DNA of 64,000 bases from an uncultured Oscillospiraceae bacterium (GCA_934572465.1 CAKTLG010000001.1:62001-126000), one strand, 5' to 3'; numbered from the stretch's first letter, positions 1 to 9,242 are shown. Translations and numbers: made by a program. The notes: a model not told the origin generated them from the letters alone.

Positions 1-336
1 GTGCAGTTTATCGAGATGTTCCTCAAAAAGTCCATGCCGACGCTCTACACCGCCCTCGGCGTGTACCTGCCGCTGATCACCACTAACTGCGCCGTGCTCG
101 GCGTGGTGCTGCTCAACGTGCAGAACGACTACAACTTCATCGAGTCCGTGGTTTACGGCATCACCGGCGGCCTTGGCTTCCTGCTGGCGATCTTCCTGTT
201 TTCCACCATCCGCGAGCGCGTGCAGTTTGCCGACTATCCCAAGTCGTTTGAAGGCTTCCCCATCGCGCTGATCACCGCAGGTCTGATCGCCCTTGCATTC
301 ATGGGCTTTTCCGGCCTGCAGGTGTGGCCCATGTAA
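1..336 (+). CDS. rnfA: Electron transport complex subunit RnfA, C-terminal part (cut by window edge)
   Basis: This is the C-terminal 111 residues of an integral membrane subunit of the Rnf complex, which couples ferredoxin:NAD+ oxidoreduction to ion pumping across the cytoplasmic membrane. The [12 protein letters not shown] segment is characteristic of RnfA/RnfE, and hydrophobic segments alternate to the end. RnfA is usually about 190 residues, so the GTG at base 1 is almost certainly an internal valine. rnfB follows 15 bases later, the usual clostridial order (C-D-G-E-A-B). Assignment to RnfA rather than its paralogue RnfE rests mainly on this position. Confidence 0.93.
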   Translation: MQFIEMFLKKSMPTLYTALGVYLPLITTNCAVLGVVLLNVQNDYNFIESVVYGITGGLGFLLAIFLFSTIRERVQFADYPKSFEGFPIALITAGLIALAFMGFSGLQVWPM

Positions 337-351
337 GGAGGGAACTGAAGT

Positions 352-1248
352 ATGATGAACGTAATTTTTGCCGTCCTCGTGCTGGGCGTGATCGCCGTGA
401 TCTTCGGCCTGATCCTGTCCGTTGCGGCCAAGGTCTTTGAGGTCGAGGTCGACGAGCGTCTGCCGAAGATCCAGGAATGCCTTGCCGGCGCGAACTGCGG
501 CGGCTGCGGCTATCCCGGCTGCGCCGGCTGCGCCGAAGCGATTCTTGCCGGTAAGGCTCCCGTCACCGCCTGCGCACCCGCGGGCGCCGAGGGTGCCGCG
601 AAGATCGCCGCGATCATGGGTCTTGAGGCCCCCAGCGGCGAAAAGCAGGTCGCGCACGTGATCTGCAACGGCGGCGACGCCGCTGTGAAGAGCTTTGAAT
701 ATGTCGGCCTGCACGACTGTCTCGCCGCGACGAAGGTCGCCGGCGGCCCGACCGCCTGCGCCTTTGGCTGCCTTGGCTTCGGCACGTGCGTCGCCGCCTG
801 CCAGTTCGACGCGCTCCACATCAACGAAAAGGGCGTGGCCGAGGTCGACAAGGAAAAGTGCACCGACTGCGGCGCGTGCCGCGAGGTCTGCCCGCGCAAG
901 CTGATCGTCGAGGTGCCCTACAAGCAGAAGGTCTTCGTCAACTGCGCGAATAAGGAGAAGGGCCCCGCCGTCACGAAGGTGTGCGCCAACTCCTGCATCG
1001 CCTGCGGCCTGTGCGAAAAGACCTGCAAGTTCGACGCCATCCATGTCGTCAACAACGTGGCCGTCATCGACTACAGCAAGTGCAAGAACTGCACCATGTG
1101 CGCCAAGGCCTGCCCGCGCAACGCCATCGAGCCGATCCCGACCCCCGAGGAGAAGGAGAAGTTCAAGGCCGCGCAGAAGGCTGCCGCCGAGCGCAAGGCC
1201 GCTGCCGCCAAGGCAGCCGCCGAGGCTGAGGCTGCCAAGGCCGAATAA
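352..1248 (+). CDS. rnfB: Electron transport complex subunit RnfB (polyferredoxin)
   Basis: Iron-sulfur subunit of the Rnf complex and probable electron entry point from ferredoxin. Residues 1-28 form one membrane anchor. Next come the RnfB-type cysteine cluster (Cys43, 49, 52, 57, 60) and four Cys-rich groups that should bind 4Fe-4S clusters (Cys136-150, 170-180, 215-225 and 244-254). The C-terminus is an Ala/Lys/Glu-rich tail of about 30 residues, a common extension in clostridial RnfB. The start is set by an AAGGAGGG ribosome-binding site nine bases upstream; a second Met follows directly. It is the last gene of the operon, closed by the hairpin at 1261-1292. Confidence 0.96.
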   Translation: MMNVIFAVLVLGVIAVIFGLILSVAAKVFEVEVDERLPKIQECLAGANCGGCGYPGCAGCAEAILAGKAPVTACAPAGAEGAAKIAAIMGLEAPSGEKQVAHVICNGGDAAVKSFEYVGLHDCLAATKVAGGPTACAFGCLGFGTCVAACQFDALHINEKGVAEVDKEKCTDCGACREVCPRKLIVEVPYKQKVFVNCANKEKGPAVTKVCANSCIACGLCEKTCKFDAIHVVNNVAVIDYSKCKNCTMCAKACPRNAIEPIPTPEEKEKFKAAQKAAAERKAAAAKAAAEAEAAKAE

Positions 1249-1260
1249 GGCTTGTTGCTA

Positions 1261-1292
1261 AAAAGAGGAACGCGAAAGCGTTCCTCTTTTTT
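1261..1292 (+). terminator. Rho-independent terminator of the rnf operon
   Basis: A 13-bp perfect stem (1261-1273 with 1278-1290) closes on a GAAA tetraloop and ends in a T run. It lies 12 bases after the rnfB stop codon. Confidence 0.92.
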
Positions 1293-1705
1293 GCGCCTCA
1301 CAAAGCGGCGATGCCGCTTTGTGAGAAGGTTTGCACTGCGCTGCATACACGCGCCAAAGGCGCACATACTCCGCTCCGTGAGAAATTACGACTAAAATAC
1401 GTTTGCCGCCGGCGGGCGGCCTGGGCAGCCGTTAGCAGCTTTGCTGCTTTACGGATGCCGCGTACCCCTCGCGGGTAAAAGTCTGCGACCTTTCCTCTGC
1501 TTGCGGGTGCCTCGCAAAATTCCGCGCCCGAGGGCGCGGAAAAAATTGGGATCGTCAATCGCCGCGACCTGTGCGTGGCGATTGACTCTTCTCGCGGAGC
1601 GGGTGTCGAGCCGCAGGCGAGGCGCCGAGCGCAGTGAAATCTCTTCAAAAGTCAGGCCGCGACCTGACTTTTGCGTAGTTCACAAACTGTTTACACTGCC
1701 CCCTA
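1293..1705. repeat. Non-coding palindromic repeat region, includes a 67-bp repeat shared with 21336-21402
   Basis: No credible gene lies between the rnf terminator and the hrcA promoter. The stretch is a mosaic of small hairpins: AAAGCGGC-GAT-GCCGCTTT near 1303, GCGCC-AAA-GGCGC near 1353, and AATCGCC...GGCGATT near 1557-1585. Bases 1423-1489 are the reverse complement of 21336-21402, with 63 of 67 positions identical by eye. A second motif, ATCGCCGCGAC-N7-TGGCGAT at about 1559, recurs at about 21524 in the same orientation. These look like dispersed intergenic repeats. Confidence 0.75.
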
Positions 1706-1734
1706 TTGACATTGGCAGTTGCTGGTGGTACACT
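1706..1734 (+). promoter_or_regulatory. Sigma-A type promoter of the hrcA heat-shock operon
   Basis: TTGACA at 1706-1711 and TACACT at 1729-1734 are separated by 17 bp. The CIRCE operator begins four bases downstream of the -10 box, so bound HrcA would cover the transcription start. Confidence 0.9.
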
Positions 1735-1738
1735 GCGT

Positions 1739-1765
1739 TTAGCACTCAGGGGAAAGGAGTGCTAA
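1739..1765 (+). promoter_or_regulatory. CIRCE operator (HrcA-binding site) upstream of hrcA
   Basis: TTAGCACTC at 1739-1747 and GAGTGCTAA at 1757-1765 are separated by nine bases, a perfect match to the CIRCE consensus. It sits between the promoter and the hrcA start, where HrcA autoregulates the class I heat-shock operon in Firmicutes. Confidence 0.97.
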
Positions 1766-1787
1766 AGCGACGAAAGGAGCGCGGCGC

Positions 1788-2837
1788 ATGGACCTGACAG
1801 AGCGCAAAAAGCAGATCTTAAAGCGCGTGGTCGAGGATTATATCGCCGCGGCTGAGCCGGTCGGCTCCAAGGCGCTGGCCGAGGAGATGGGCGGCTCGGT
1901 AAGCTCGGCGACCATCCGCAACGAGCTTGCGGACTTAGTCGAGATGGGCTATCTTGAGCAGCCGCACACGTCCGCCGGACGCGTGCCGTCCCCCAAGGGC
2001 TACCGGCTGTATGTCAACGAGCTGATGGAAAAGCGCGAGGTCTCCGAAACGGAAGCGGAGGAGATCAACGAGCAGCTGAGATCCAAGCTCGGCGGCACGG
2101 ACAGCGTGATCGCCAGAGCGGGACAGATGGTCTCCAGCATCGTCAATTACCCCGTCTACAGCGTGACGGGCGGGCGGCGCGAGGCAAGCGTGAAGCGCTT
2201 TGAGCTGATCGCCGTGGACGCGATGAGCTTCATCGTCGTCGTGATGGGCGAGGACAACCGCGTGAAGAGCCAGCTGCAGCGCTCCGAGCTGCCGTTTGAC
2301 GCAGCAAGTCTCGCGGACGTGAAGGAGCTTTTGAACGCGCACTTTACCGGCTGCACGGCGGAGGAGATGAGCGCAAGGCTCATGAGCCTGTCGTCGCAGC
2401 TGCCGCCGGAGCTGTTCCTCGTGGTCTCCAAGGCTGTGGAGTACACGGTGAGCGTGCTCGAGCAGAGCGCGCGGCGCAGCGTGGAAACGGCCGGCGCGAG
2501 CCAGATCCTCAAGATGCCGGAGTACCGCGATGTGGACAAGGCGCACGAACTGGTGACGTTTCTGGTCGACAACAAGGAGGAGCTTCCCGTGCCGGACGAC
2601 GGCGCGCCGCTCAAGATCCTGATCGGGCCGGAAAACGTGAACGAGGCGCTCAAGGAAACGAGCGTGGTCGTCGCCAGCTACGATATTGGCGACGGGATGC
2701 GCGGCCTCGTCGGCGTGGTGGGCCCGACAAGAATGGACTACGCCACCGTGACGGCGCGGCTGAGCTATTTTGCAGACAGCCTGACGCGGATGTTCGGCAA
2801 GAACGAGCTGCCGCCGAAGGAAGAAGATAAGGAGTAA
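1788..2837 (+). CDS. hrcA: Heat-inducible transcription repressor HrcA
   Basis: Repressor of class I heat-shock genes; it binds CIRCE and needs GroEL to fold. The N-terminal winged helix carries SSATIRNELADL followed by the diagnostic HTSAGRVP motif (about residues 46-66). The rest is the HrcA GAF-like dimerisation domain. The length of 349 residues is normal. The start is supported by an AAAGGAGCG ribosome-binding site. It is the first gene of hrcA-grpE-dnaK-dnaJ, with grpE starting three bases after its stop. The CIRCE in its own leader indicates autorepression, and a second CIRCE before htpG (56326) extends the local regulon. Confidence 0.98.
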   Translation: MDLTERKKQILKRVVEDYIAAAEPVGSKALAEEMGGSVSSATIRNELADLVEMGYLEQPHTSAGRVPSPKGYRLYVNELMEKREVSETEAEEINEQLRSKLGGTDSVIARAGQMVSSIVNYPVYSVTGGRREASVKRFELIAVDAMSFIVVVMGEDNRVKSQLQRSELPFDAASLADVKELLNAHFTGCTAEEMSARLMSLSSQLPPELFLVVSKAVEYTVSVLEQSARRSVETAGASQILKMPEYRDVDKAHELVTFLVDNKEELPVPDDGAPLKILIGPENVNEALKETSVVVASYDIGDGMRGLVGVVGPTRMDYATVTARLSYFADSLTRMFGKNELPPKEEDKE

Positions 2838-2840
2838 GCA

Positions 2841-3446
2841 ATGGGTAAGAAAGACAAGCAGAACGCGGCGGAGAATACGCCGGAGCAGGACGTGAACAAG
2901 ACGCCCAAACAGGCGCAGGCCGCAGAGGCAGCCGCGGCGGACGCGGAGAAGACCGCGGACGTTCCCGAGGAGCAGGAGGTCTTCACCCTGACGCGCGAGC
3001 AGATGGAGAAGATGGAGGGCCTTGCCGCGGCGCTGGCCGCCGAGCAGGACAAATACCTCCGCCTTGCCGCCGAGTACGACAATTACCGCAAGCGCACCGC
3101 GAAGGAAAAGGAAAATCTCTACGCCGACGCGAAGATCGACACGATCAAGGCGCTGCTGGGCGTTTATGATAATCTCGAGCGCGGCATCGCACAGTACGGC
3201 GACGAGGAGTCGCCCCACCGCAAGGGCCTTGAGATGGTGTTCAGCCAGTTCAAGGAGAGCCTGAAAAAGCTGGGCGTTGAAACGATGGACGCCGTGGGGC
3301 AGCCCTTTGACCCCGAGAAGCACAACGCCGTGATGCATGTGGAGGACGAAAACTACGGGGAAAACACCGTGGCCGAGGTCTTGCAGCAGGGTTTCACGCT
3401 GGGCGATAAGGTTTTGAGATTTGCCATTGTGAAAGTGGCAAACTGA
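2841..3446 (+). CDS. grpE: Nucleotide exchange factor GrpE
   Basis: Cochaperone that releases ADP from DnaK. A long charged, low-complexity N-terminus (about residues 1-45) precedes a coiled-coil region. The C-terminal beta-wing carries the GrpE signature: HNAVMHVED, then the VAEVLQQGF and LRFAIVKVAN segments. The length of 201 residues is typical. It starts three bases after hrcA and is likely translationally coupled to it. A stem-loop (3454-3480) and large inverted repeats separate it from dnaK, which may make grpE and dnaK message levels differ. Confidence 0.97.
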   Translation: MGKKDKQNAAENTPEQDVNKTPKQAQAAEAAAADAEKTADVPEEQEVFTLTREQMEKMEGLAAALAAEQDKYLRLAAEYDNYRKRTAKEKENLYADAKIDTIKALLGVYDNLERGIAQYGDEESPHRKGLEMVFSQFKESLKKLGVETMDAVGQPFDPEKHNAVMHVEDENYGENTVAEVLQQGFTLGDKVLRFAIVKVAN

Positions 3447-3453
3447 AAGTTCC

Positions 3454-3480
3454 TCAAAAATGTGTGGTACACATTTTTGA
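3454..3480 (+). terminator. Stem-loop after grpE
   Basis: TCAAAAATGTG pairs perfectly with CACATTTTTGA around a five-base loop, beginning eight bases after the grpE stop. It may act as a partial terminator or an mRNA 3' end inside the heat-shock operon. No strong separate dnaK promoter was recognised. Confidence 0.6.
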
Positions 3481-3489
3481 AAGGGCTTG

Positions 3490-3651
3490 CAGCCCTGTGC
3501 AGCGCACTCGCTGCGCTCGCACGTTTCAGGGCTGAGATGTGTTTTTTCTGACGCACACGCCCCAGAGCGGCTTCTCTTGCCGCTATGCGGCAATTCACCT
3601 TCTGTCGTCAGAAAAAACGATTTGGATTTGTTTCGCGTCTGCGGACGCGAA
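3490..3651 (+). other. Nested inverted repeats in the grpE-dnaK spacer
   Basis: Three separate structures fill this non-coding spacer. CAGCCCTG near 3490 pairs with CAGGGCTG near 3526. GTTTTTTCTGACG (3541-3553) pairs perfectly with CGTCAGAAAAAAC (3606-3618) and encloses smaller GC hairpins. TTTCGCGTC near 3630 pairs with GACGCGAAA. No ORF with coding character exists here. An mRNA processing or stability role is inference. Confidence 0.6.
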
Positions 3652-3708
3652 ATGAACATATAAAGTGGTTAACAAAAAAATTAAGATAGATCTTAGGAGG
3701 ACAACATT

Positions 3709-5571
3709 ATGTCTAAAGTTATCGGTATTGACCTTGGTACGACCAATTCCTGTGTAGCAGTGATGGAGGGCGGCGAAGCCGTCGTCATCCCCAACGCCGA
3801 AGGCAACCGCACCACCCCGTCCGTCGTCGCGTTCTCGAAGACCGGCGAGCGTATGGTCGGTCAGGTGGCAAAGCGTCAGGCTATCACCAACCCCGACCGC
3901 ACGATCTCCTCGATCAAGCGCGAGATGGGTTCCGATTATAAAGTCGAGGTCGACGGCAAGAAGTACACCCCGCAGGAGATCAGCGCGATGATCCTGCAGA
4001 AGCTTAAAAGCGACGCTGAGGCTTACCTCGGCGGCAGCGTGACCGAGGCTGTTATCACCGTTCCAGCCTACTTCACAGACGCGCAGCGTCAGGCGACCAA
4101 GGACGCCGGCAAGATCGCCGGTCTCGAGGTCAAGCGTATCATCAACGAGCCGACGGCCGCGGCGCTTGCCTACGGCGTCGACAAGGAGCAGAGCCAGAAG
4201 GTCATGGTCTACGACCTCGGAGGCGGCACGTTCGATGTCTCCATCCTTGATATCGACGACGGCGTGATCGAGGTGCTGGCCACCGCCGGCAACAACCGCC
4301 TTGGCGGCGACGACTTCGACGAGTGCATCATGAAGTGGATGGTCGGCGAGTTCAAGCGCACCGACGGCGTTGACCTCAGCGGCGACAAGGTCGCCATGCA
4401 GCGCCTGAAGGAAGCCGCCGAAAAGGCCAAGATCGAGCTTTCCGGCGTGACCTCCACCAACATCAACCTCCCGTATATCACGGCCGACGCCACCGGCCCG
4501 AAGCACCTCGACCTGACGCTCACGCGCGCAAAGTTCAACGAGCTGACCGCGCATCTGGTCGAAGCGACCGCCGGCCCTGTCCGTCAGGCGCTGAGCGATG
4601 CGGGCCTTTCCGGCAATGACATCCACAAGGTCCTGATGGTCGGCGGCTCGAGCCGTATCCCCGCCGTGCAGGAAATGGTCAAGAAGCTCACCGGCAAGGA
4701 GGGCTTCAAGGGCATCAACCCCGACGAGTGCGTCGCTATGGGCGCGGCGCTCCAGGCGGGCGTGCTGACCGGCGATGTCAAGGGCCTGCTGCTGCTCGAC
4801 GTTACCCCGCTGAGTCTCGGCATTGAGACGATGGGCGGCGTCTGCACCAAGCTCATCGACCGCAACACCACCATCCCCGTGAAGAAGAGCCAGATCTTCT
4901 CCACCGCCGCCGACAACCAGACGAGCGTTGAGGTCAACGTGCTGCAGGGCGAGCGTGAGATGGCCGCCGCCAACAAGAGCCTCGGCCGCTTCCACCTCGA
5001 CGGCATCGCTCCGGCCCGCCGCGGCGTGCCGCAGATCGAGGTCACGTTCGATATCGACGCCAACGGCATCGTGAACGTCAGCGCGAAGGATCTCGGCACC
5101 GGCACCGAGCAGCACATCACCATCACCTCCTCCTCCAACATGAGCAAGGAGGACATCGAGAAGGCCGTCAAGGAAGCGGAGCAGTACGCCGCTGAGGACG
5201 CCAAGATCAAGGAGAAGGTCGAAGTCCGCAACCAGGCCGACCAGATGGTCTACCAGAGCGAGAAGACGCTCGGCGAAGTGGGCGACAAGATCCCCGCGGA
5301 CGAGAAAGCCAAGGTGCAGGCGGGCATCGACAAGCTGAAGGAGACCCTCAAGGGCGACGACACCGCCGCCATCAAGAGCGCGACGGAGGAGCTGACGCAG
5401 CTGTTCTACCAGATGAGCGAGAAGCTCTATCAGCAGGCGAACCCGCAGGGCGCTCAGGGCGCAGGCCCCGACATGGGCGGGCAGAACGGCGGCGCGCAGA
5501 CCGGCCCGAACGGCCAGCAGTATTACGACGCCGACTACAAGGTCGTTGACGACGACGAGAACAAGAAGTAA
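3709..5571 (+). CDS. dnaK: Molecular chaperone DnaK (Hsp70)
   Basis: ATP-dependent chaperone. The nucleotide-binding domain opens with [17 protein letters not shown] and includes the [16 protein letters not shown] and [11 protein letters not shown] signatures. The substrate-binding domain begins after the linker [15 protein letters not shown] at about residue 365. A helical lid follows and ends in a Gly/Gln-rich tail with the acidic terminus VVDDDENKK. The length of 620 residues is typical of Firmicutes. The start is fixed by an AGGAGG ribosome-binding site. dnaJ follows after 72 bases. It is expected to be under HrcA control from the promoter before hrcA. Confidence 0.99.
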   Translation: MSKVIGIDLGTTNSCVAVMEGGEAVVIPNAEGNRTTPSVVAFSKTGERMVGQVAKRQAITNPDRTISSIKREMGSDYKVEVDGKKYTPQEISAMILQKLKSDAEAYLGGSVTEAVITVPAYFTDAQRQATKDAGKIAGLEVKRIINEPTAAALAYGVDKEQSQKVMVYDLGGGTFDVSILDIDDGVIEVLATAGNNRLGGDDFDECIMKWMVGEFKRTDGVDLSGDKVAMQRLKEAAEKAKIELSGVTSTNINLPYITADATGPKHLDLTLTRAKFNELTAHLVEATAGPVRQALSDAGLSGNDIHKVLMVGGSSRIPAVQEMVKKLTGKEGFKGINPDECVAMGAALQAGVLTGDVKGLLLLDVTPLSLGIETMGGVCTKLIDRNTTIPVKKSQIFSTAADNQTSVEVNVLQGEREMAAANKSLGRFHLDGIAPARRGVPQIEVTFDIDANGIVNVSAKDLGTGTEQHITITSSSNMSKEDIEKAVKEAEQYAAEDAKIKEKVEVRNQADQMVYQSEKTLGEVGDKIPADEKAKVQAGIDKLKETLKGDDTAAIKSATEELTQLFYQMSEKLYQQANPQGAQGAGPDMGGQNGGAQTGPNGQQYYDADYKVVDDDENKK

Positions 5572-5643
5572 AAAAACGATTTGGACGCGGCGGGGACAGT
5601 TTGATACTGCCCCCGATCGCGGCGTTTCAAGGGAGATCTGTGT

Positions 5644-6783
5644 ATGGCAGACAAACGCGATTATTACGAGGTGCTGGGCATTTCCAAGGGCGCTTCGGAG
5701 GATGAGATCAAAAAAGCATACAAAAAGCTCGCGCGGAAGTACCATCCCGACATGAACCCCGGCGACAAGGAGGCCGAGGAGAAGTTCAAGGAGATCAACG
5801 AGGCGAACGAGGTCCTGAGCGATCCGGACAAGAAGGCGCGCTACGACCAGTTCGGCTTTGCGGGCGTGGACCCGAGCTACGGCGCGGGAGCGGGCGGCGG
5901 CGCTTACGGCGCGGGCGGCTTCGACTTCGGCGACCTCGGCGATATCTTCGGCAGCTTTTTCGGCGGGGGCTTCGGCGGCGGCACGCGCGCAAACCCCAAC
6001 GCGCCGCAGCGCGGCGAGAGCCTGCGCACGAGCGTGAACATCAGCTTTGAGGAGGCGGCCTTCGGCTGCGAGAAGGAGGTCAGCATCGACCGCATCGAGC
6101 AGTGTCCCGACTGCCGCGGCTCAGGCTGCGCCAAGGGCACGACCGCGGAGATCTGTCCCGACTGCCGCGGCAGCGGCGTGATCCAGCAGCGCCGCCAGAC
6201 GCCGCTGGGCTATATGTCCACCTCCGCGCCGTGCCAGCGCTGCGGCGGGCGCGGCAAGATCATCCATCAGCCCTGCCCCAAGTGCGGCGGCAAGGGCATG
6301 ATCCGCCACCGCAAGACCATTAAAGTGAGCATTCCCGCGGGCATCGACAACGGGCAGACCATTTCGCTGCGCGCGCAGGGCAACGCCGGCAAGAACGGCG
6401 GCCCCGCGGGCGATCTTCTGATCGTCGTCTCCGTGCGGCCGCACGATATTTTCCGCCGCGAGGGCACGAGCGTTTTGTGCGAGGCGCCCATCACGTTCAC
6501 GCAGGCAGCGCTCGGCGCGGAGCTGGAGATCCCGACGATCGACGGCAAGGTGAAGTACACCATCCCCGAGGGCACGCAGAGCGGCACGACCTTCCGTCTC
6601 AAGGGCAAGGGCATTCCCGGGCTCAACGGGCGCGGACGCGGCGACCAGTACGTCACGGTGCATATCGAGACGCCGCGGAACCTGAACCGCGAGCAGAAGG
6701 ATGCGCTGCGGAAATTCGGCGAGCTGCTGGGCGAGAAGAATTACGAGGAGAGCAAGAGCTTTTTCGGAAAGTTCAAGCTGTAA
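5644..6783 (+). CDS. dnaJ: Chaperone DnaJ (Hsp40)
   Basis: Cochaperone that delivers substrates to DnaK and stimulates its ATPase. The J domain (residues 1-70) contains the catalytic HPD in [12 protein letters not shown] Gly/Phe-rich linker follows (about 75-120). Four CxxCxGxG zinc-finger repeats (CPDCRGSG twice, [16 protein letters not shown]) lie at about 150-225, before the C-terminal client-binding domains. The 379-residue length is that of a full type I DnaJ. It ends the chaperone part of the operon; the next gene starts nine bases later on the same strand, so read-through transcription is likely. Confidence 0.98.
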   Translation: MADKRDYYEVLGISKGASEDEIKKAYKKLARKYHPDMNPGDKEAEEKFKEINEANEVLSDPDKKARYDQFGFAGVDPSYGAGAGGGAYGAGGFDFGDLGDIFGSFFGGGFGGGTRANPNAPQRGESLRTSVNISFEEAAFGCEKEVSIDRIEQCPDCRGSGCAKGTTAEICPDCRGSGVIQQRRQTPLGYMSTSAPCQRCGGRGKIIHQPCPKCGGKGMIRHRKTIKVSIPAGIDNGQTISLRAQGNAGKNGGPAGDLLIVVSVRPHDIFRREGTSVLCEAPITFTQAALGAELEIPTIDGKVKYTIPEGTQSGTTFRLKGKGIPGLNGRGRGDQYVTVHIETPRNLNREQKDALRKFGELLGEKNYEESKSFFGKFKL

Positions 6784-6792
6784 GGGAACGGT

Positions 6793-7599
6793 ATGTATCT
6801 ATCGGATTATCACACGCACTGCGCGCTGTCGTTTGATTCGAAAACGCCCGCGGAGGACATGGTGCGCGCTGCTGTCACCGCCGGAATGCAGGAGCTGTGC
6901 CTGACCGACCATGTGGACCTTTTTTATCCGGGCGGTACGGAGCGCTGGGCGCTTGACTTTTCCGGCCGCGCGGAAACTTTTGCACGCGCCGAGCGCGCAG
7001 CAGAGGGCAGGCTGATCGTCAGGCGCGGCATCGAGCTGGGCGAGGCGGCGCGCGAGCCGGCGTATGCCGACACGCTGCTCTCCCAGTTGGGGGAACTGGA
7101 CTTCATCATCGGCTCGCAGCACCAGCTCTCGGAGAAATACGGCTATAATGACCTCTATTTTATGCCGAAGGGCACGGAAGACGAGGCCGCGGCGCAGATC
7201 GCGGACTACCTTGCCCTTGTGCTGGAGACGGCAAAGGGCGGCAGGTTCTCAGTGCTGGGGCATTTGACGCTGCCGCTGCGCTATATGAATGAGAATCACG
7301 GGATGCACATGAGCTTCGACGGCTTTGCCGACGAGGTCGCGCAGATCCTGCGCACGGTGATCGAGAGCGGACGCGGCATCGAGTGCAACATCAACCGCGG
7401 CAATACGCCCCTGCCGGACGCGAAGTGGCTGAAGCTCTACCGCGAGCTCGGCGGCGAGATCGTCACGATCGGCACCGACGCGCACACGCCGGAGTTTGTC
7501 GGCATACACGTGCGGGAGACGCAGGAGCTGCTGCGGGACTGCGGGTTCCGGTATGTGTGTACATTTGAGAAGCAAAAACCGGTCTTTCACAAAATCTGA
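6793..7599 (+). CDS. PHP-domain phosphatase, histidinol-phosphatase (HisJ/HisK) family
   Basis: Metal-dependent PHP-fold phosphoesterase. The N-terminal YHTHCALSFDS gives the HxH metal ligands, and LTDHVD, GSQHQL and GTDAHTPE supply the remaining PHP motifs. The 268-residue length fits the HisJ-type histidinol-phosphate phosphatases of Firmicutes. No other his gene lies nearby, so the substrate is uncertain; the family also includes other sugar or amino-alcohol phosphatases. It starts nine bases after dnaJ with AAGGGAA as ribosome-binding site. rpiB follows after 23 bases. Confidence 0.8.
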   Translation: MYLSDYHTHCALSFDSKTPAEDMVRAAVTAGMQELCLTDHVDLFYPGGTERWALDFSGRAETFARAERAAEGRLIVRRGIELGEAAREPAYADTLLSQLGELDFIIGSQHQLSEKYGYNDLYFMPKGTEDEAAAQIADYLALVLETAKGGRFSVLGHLTLPLRYMNENHGMHMSFDGFADEVAQILRTVIESGRGIECNINRGNTPLPDAKWLKLYRELGGEIVTIGTDAHTPEFVGIHVRETQELLRDCGFRYVCTFEKQKPVFHKI

Positions 7600-7622
7600 C
7601 CGAATAAAAGGAGAAAACGACT

Positions 7623-8060
7623 ATGAAGATCGCACTGGGCTGTGACCACGGCGGCTACGCCATGAAGGAAGACATCAAAAAGCAGCTGGAGGCCATGGGA
7701 CACGAGGTCAAGGACTGCGGCACCTATTCTACCGAGAGCTGCGACTATCCCATCTTCGGTGAGGCGGCCGCGCGCGCCGTCGCGGGCGGGGAGTGCGAGT
7801 ACGGCATCGTCGTGTGCACGACGGGCATCGGCATCTCCATCGCGGCGAACAAGGTCAGCGGCATCCGCTGCGCGCACTGTGCCGACGCGCTCGAGGCGCA
7901 GCTGTGCCGCCAGCACAACAACGCGAATATGCTGGCCATCGGCGCGGGCTTTACAGGCCCCAAGCTGGCCGCGGCCATGGTCGAGACGTTCCTCACCACC
8001 GAATTTGAGGGCGGGCGTCACGCGCGCCGCGTCGCGCTGCTGGACGAGATCCGCGGATGA
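7623..8060 (+). CDS. rpiB: Ribose-5-phosphate isomerase B
   Basis: Interconverts ribose-5-phosphate and ribulose-5-phosphate in the pentose phosphate pathway; the wider LacAB/RpiB family also isomerises other sugar phosphates. It opens with the family motif GCDHGGYAMKE. The catalytic cysteine lies in the conserved segment ending CTTGIGISIAANK, and HNNANMLAIG is also conserved. The 145-residue length is normal. AAAGGAG precedes the start. It is the last gene before the terminator at 8076-8111. Confidence 0.94.
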   Translation: MKIALGCDHGGYAMKEDIKKQLEAMGHEVKDCGTYSTESCDYPIFGEAAARAVAGGECEYGIVVCTTGIGISIAANKVSGIRCAHCADALEAQLCRQHNNANMLAIGAGFTGPKLAAAMVETFLTTEFEGGRHARRVALLDEIRG

Positions 8061-8075
8061 CCGACAAAAGGGAGA

Positions 8076-8111
8076 AAATCAACAGAAGCCTTAGGTTTCT
8101 GTTGATTTTTT
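8076..8111 (+). terminator. Rho-independent terminator after rpiB
   Basis: AAATCAACAGAAGCC pairs with GGTTTCTGTTGATTT around a TTA loop, with one G-T pair, and ends in a T run. It closes the transcript from hrcA or the phosphatase through rpiB. Confidence 0.85.
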
Positions 8112-8168
8112 CGTGCGGCACGAGTAAAATGTTGCAAAAAAGATCGTTAGGAAAGGCAGGCGAGGCAG

Positions 8169-9242
8169 ATGGCCAAGGTGCGCGGTACGCGCGGCTACTC
8201 CAGCTATCGCGGGCGCAGAAACGGGAAGGGCCTGCTGGCCGCCGTGCTGGCGCTGGTGCTGATCGCGGCGTGCGGGTTTCTGTTCGCGCAGCGCTACATC
8301 GTCTACGTGGCGGACGGATCGTTCCGCTTCGAGCTGCCGTGGAAAAAGCCGCAGGCGGCCGCGCCGTCTCAGGATGACGGCGCGGCGCAGGACGGCGGAG
8401 ATGCGACGGCGGCGCCGGACGACACCGAGCTTGTGATCGAGCCGCCGGAGGTCACGGATATACATGCCGTGGAGCTGGACGCATCCATCCTGACCGGCGG
8501 CTGGGAATCCGCGCTCGATACGCTTGACGAGGGAACGAACGCCGTTGCGATCCGGCTCAAGGAGGCGAGCGGCAGGCTGCTGTATGATTCCAGCGTGCAG
8601 GGCGCGATCGACTGCGGCGCCGTTACGGGTGGCAGCGTGGCGCGCAGCGCCATCGCGGGCATCACCGGCTCGGACTACTACACCATCGCGCGCATCAGCA
8701 CGCTGCACGACAGCCTGTACGCTTACGCGCATATGACGGACGCGGCGGTCTGCCAGCTGACGGGCTATGTGTGGTACGATACGTACAGCACGCACTGGCT
8801 CGCGCCGGAAAAGGAGGGCGCGCGGCAGTATGTGACCGACATCGTGACAGAGTGTGCGTCGCTGGGCTTTGACGAGCTGCTGCTTGACGACTTCCACTAT
8901 CCGCGCGACGGGCGCATGAGCCGCATCAAGACCGACGAGCGCACGATGACGCAGCAGGCGGCGCTCGCGCTGCTGGCCGACGATATCCGCGATGCGCTGA
9001 AGAAGGCGGATTATGCGGGCAGGCTTTCGGTCAGCGTGGACGCGGACATCGTGCTTGCGGGCAGCGAGGAGCGCACGGGCATCGTGATGAGCGAGCTTGC
9101 CGAAAAGTTCGACCGCGTGTATGTGCCCGTCACGCCGGAGCAGCTGGACGCGGTGACGGCGGCGATGAGCGCCTATGATACGGAGTTTGTGCCGATCGTC
9201 GGCGAGGCCGCGGAAAGCGGGAGTTATCTTATCGGGAAATAG
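8169..9242 (+). CDS. Membrane-anchored putative glycoside hydrolase (DUF4015/GHL-like)
   Basis: A basic N-terminus (residues 1-20) leads into one hydrophobic segment (about 21-42), probably a signal anchor. An acidic Asp/Ala-rich linker (about 60-90) follows. The rest resembles the (beta/alpha)8 domain of putative glycosyl hydrolases related to GH13. It includes the stretch ending GYVWYDTYSTHWLAP and the motif DELLLDDFHYPRDG, where the paired Asp residues could be catalytic. Probably extracellular and acting on wall or capsule polysaccharide, but the substrate is unknown. It stands alone between the rpiB terminator and a repeat element. The ribosome-binding site is weak (GGCGAGGCAG). Confidence 0.6.
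   Translation: MAKVRGTRGYSSYRGRRNGKGLLAAVLALVLIAACGFLFAQRYIVYVADGSFRFELPWKKPQAAAPSQDDGAAQDGGDATAAPDDTELVIEPPEVTDIHAVELDASILTGGWESALDTLDEGTNAVAIRLKEASGRLLYDSSVQGAIDCGAVTGGSVARSAIAGITGSDYYTIARISTLHDSLYAYAHMTDAAVCQLTGYVWYDTYSTHWLAPEKEGARQYVTDIVTECASLGFDELLLDDFHYPRDGRMSRIKTDERTMTQQAALALLADDIRDALKKADYAGRLSVSVDADIVLAGSEERTGIVMSELAEKFDRVYVPVTPEQLDAVTAAMSAYDTEFVPIVGEAAESGSYLIGK

Noticed and set aside
1441-1797. Open frame across the hrcA leader
   Set aside because: It runs through the promoter and CIRCE and into the hrcA start, with repeat-derived composition.
3595-5745. 716-codon open frame antisense to dnaK, and similar long antisense frames (for example 9763-12537, 37947-39932, 56442-58370)
   Set aside because: They mirror well-supported genes, show no domain, have His/Arg/Ala/Leu-rich shadow composition typical of GC-rich antisense frames, and lack ribosome-binding sites.
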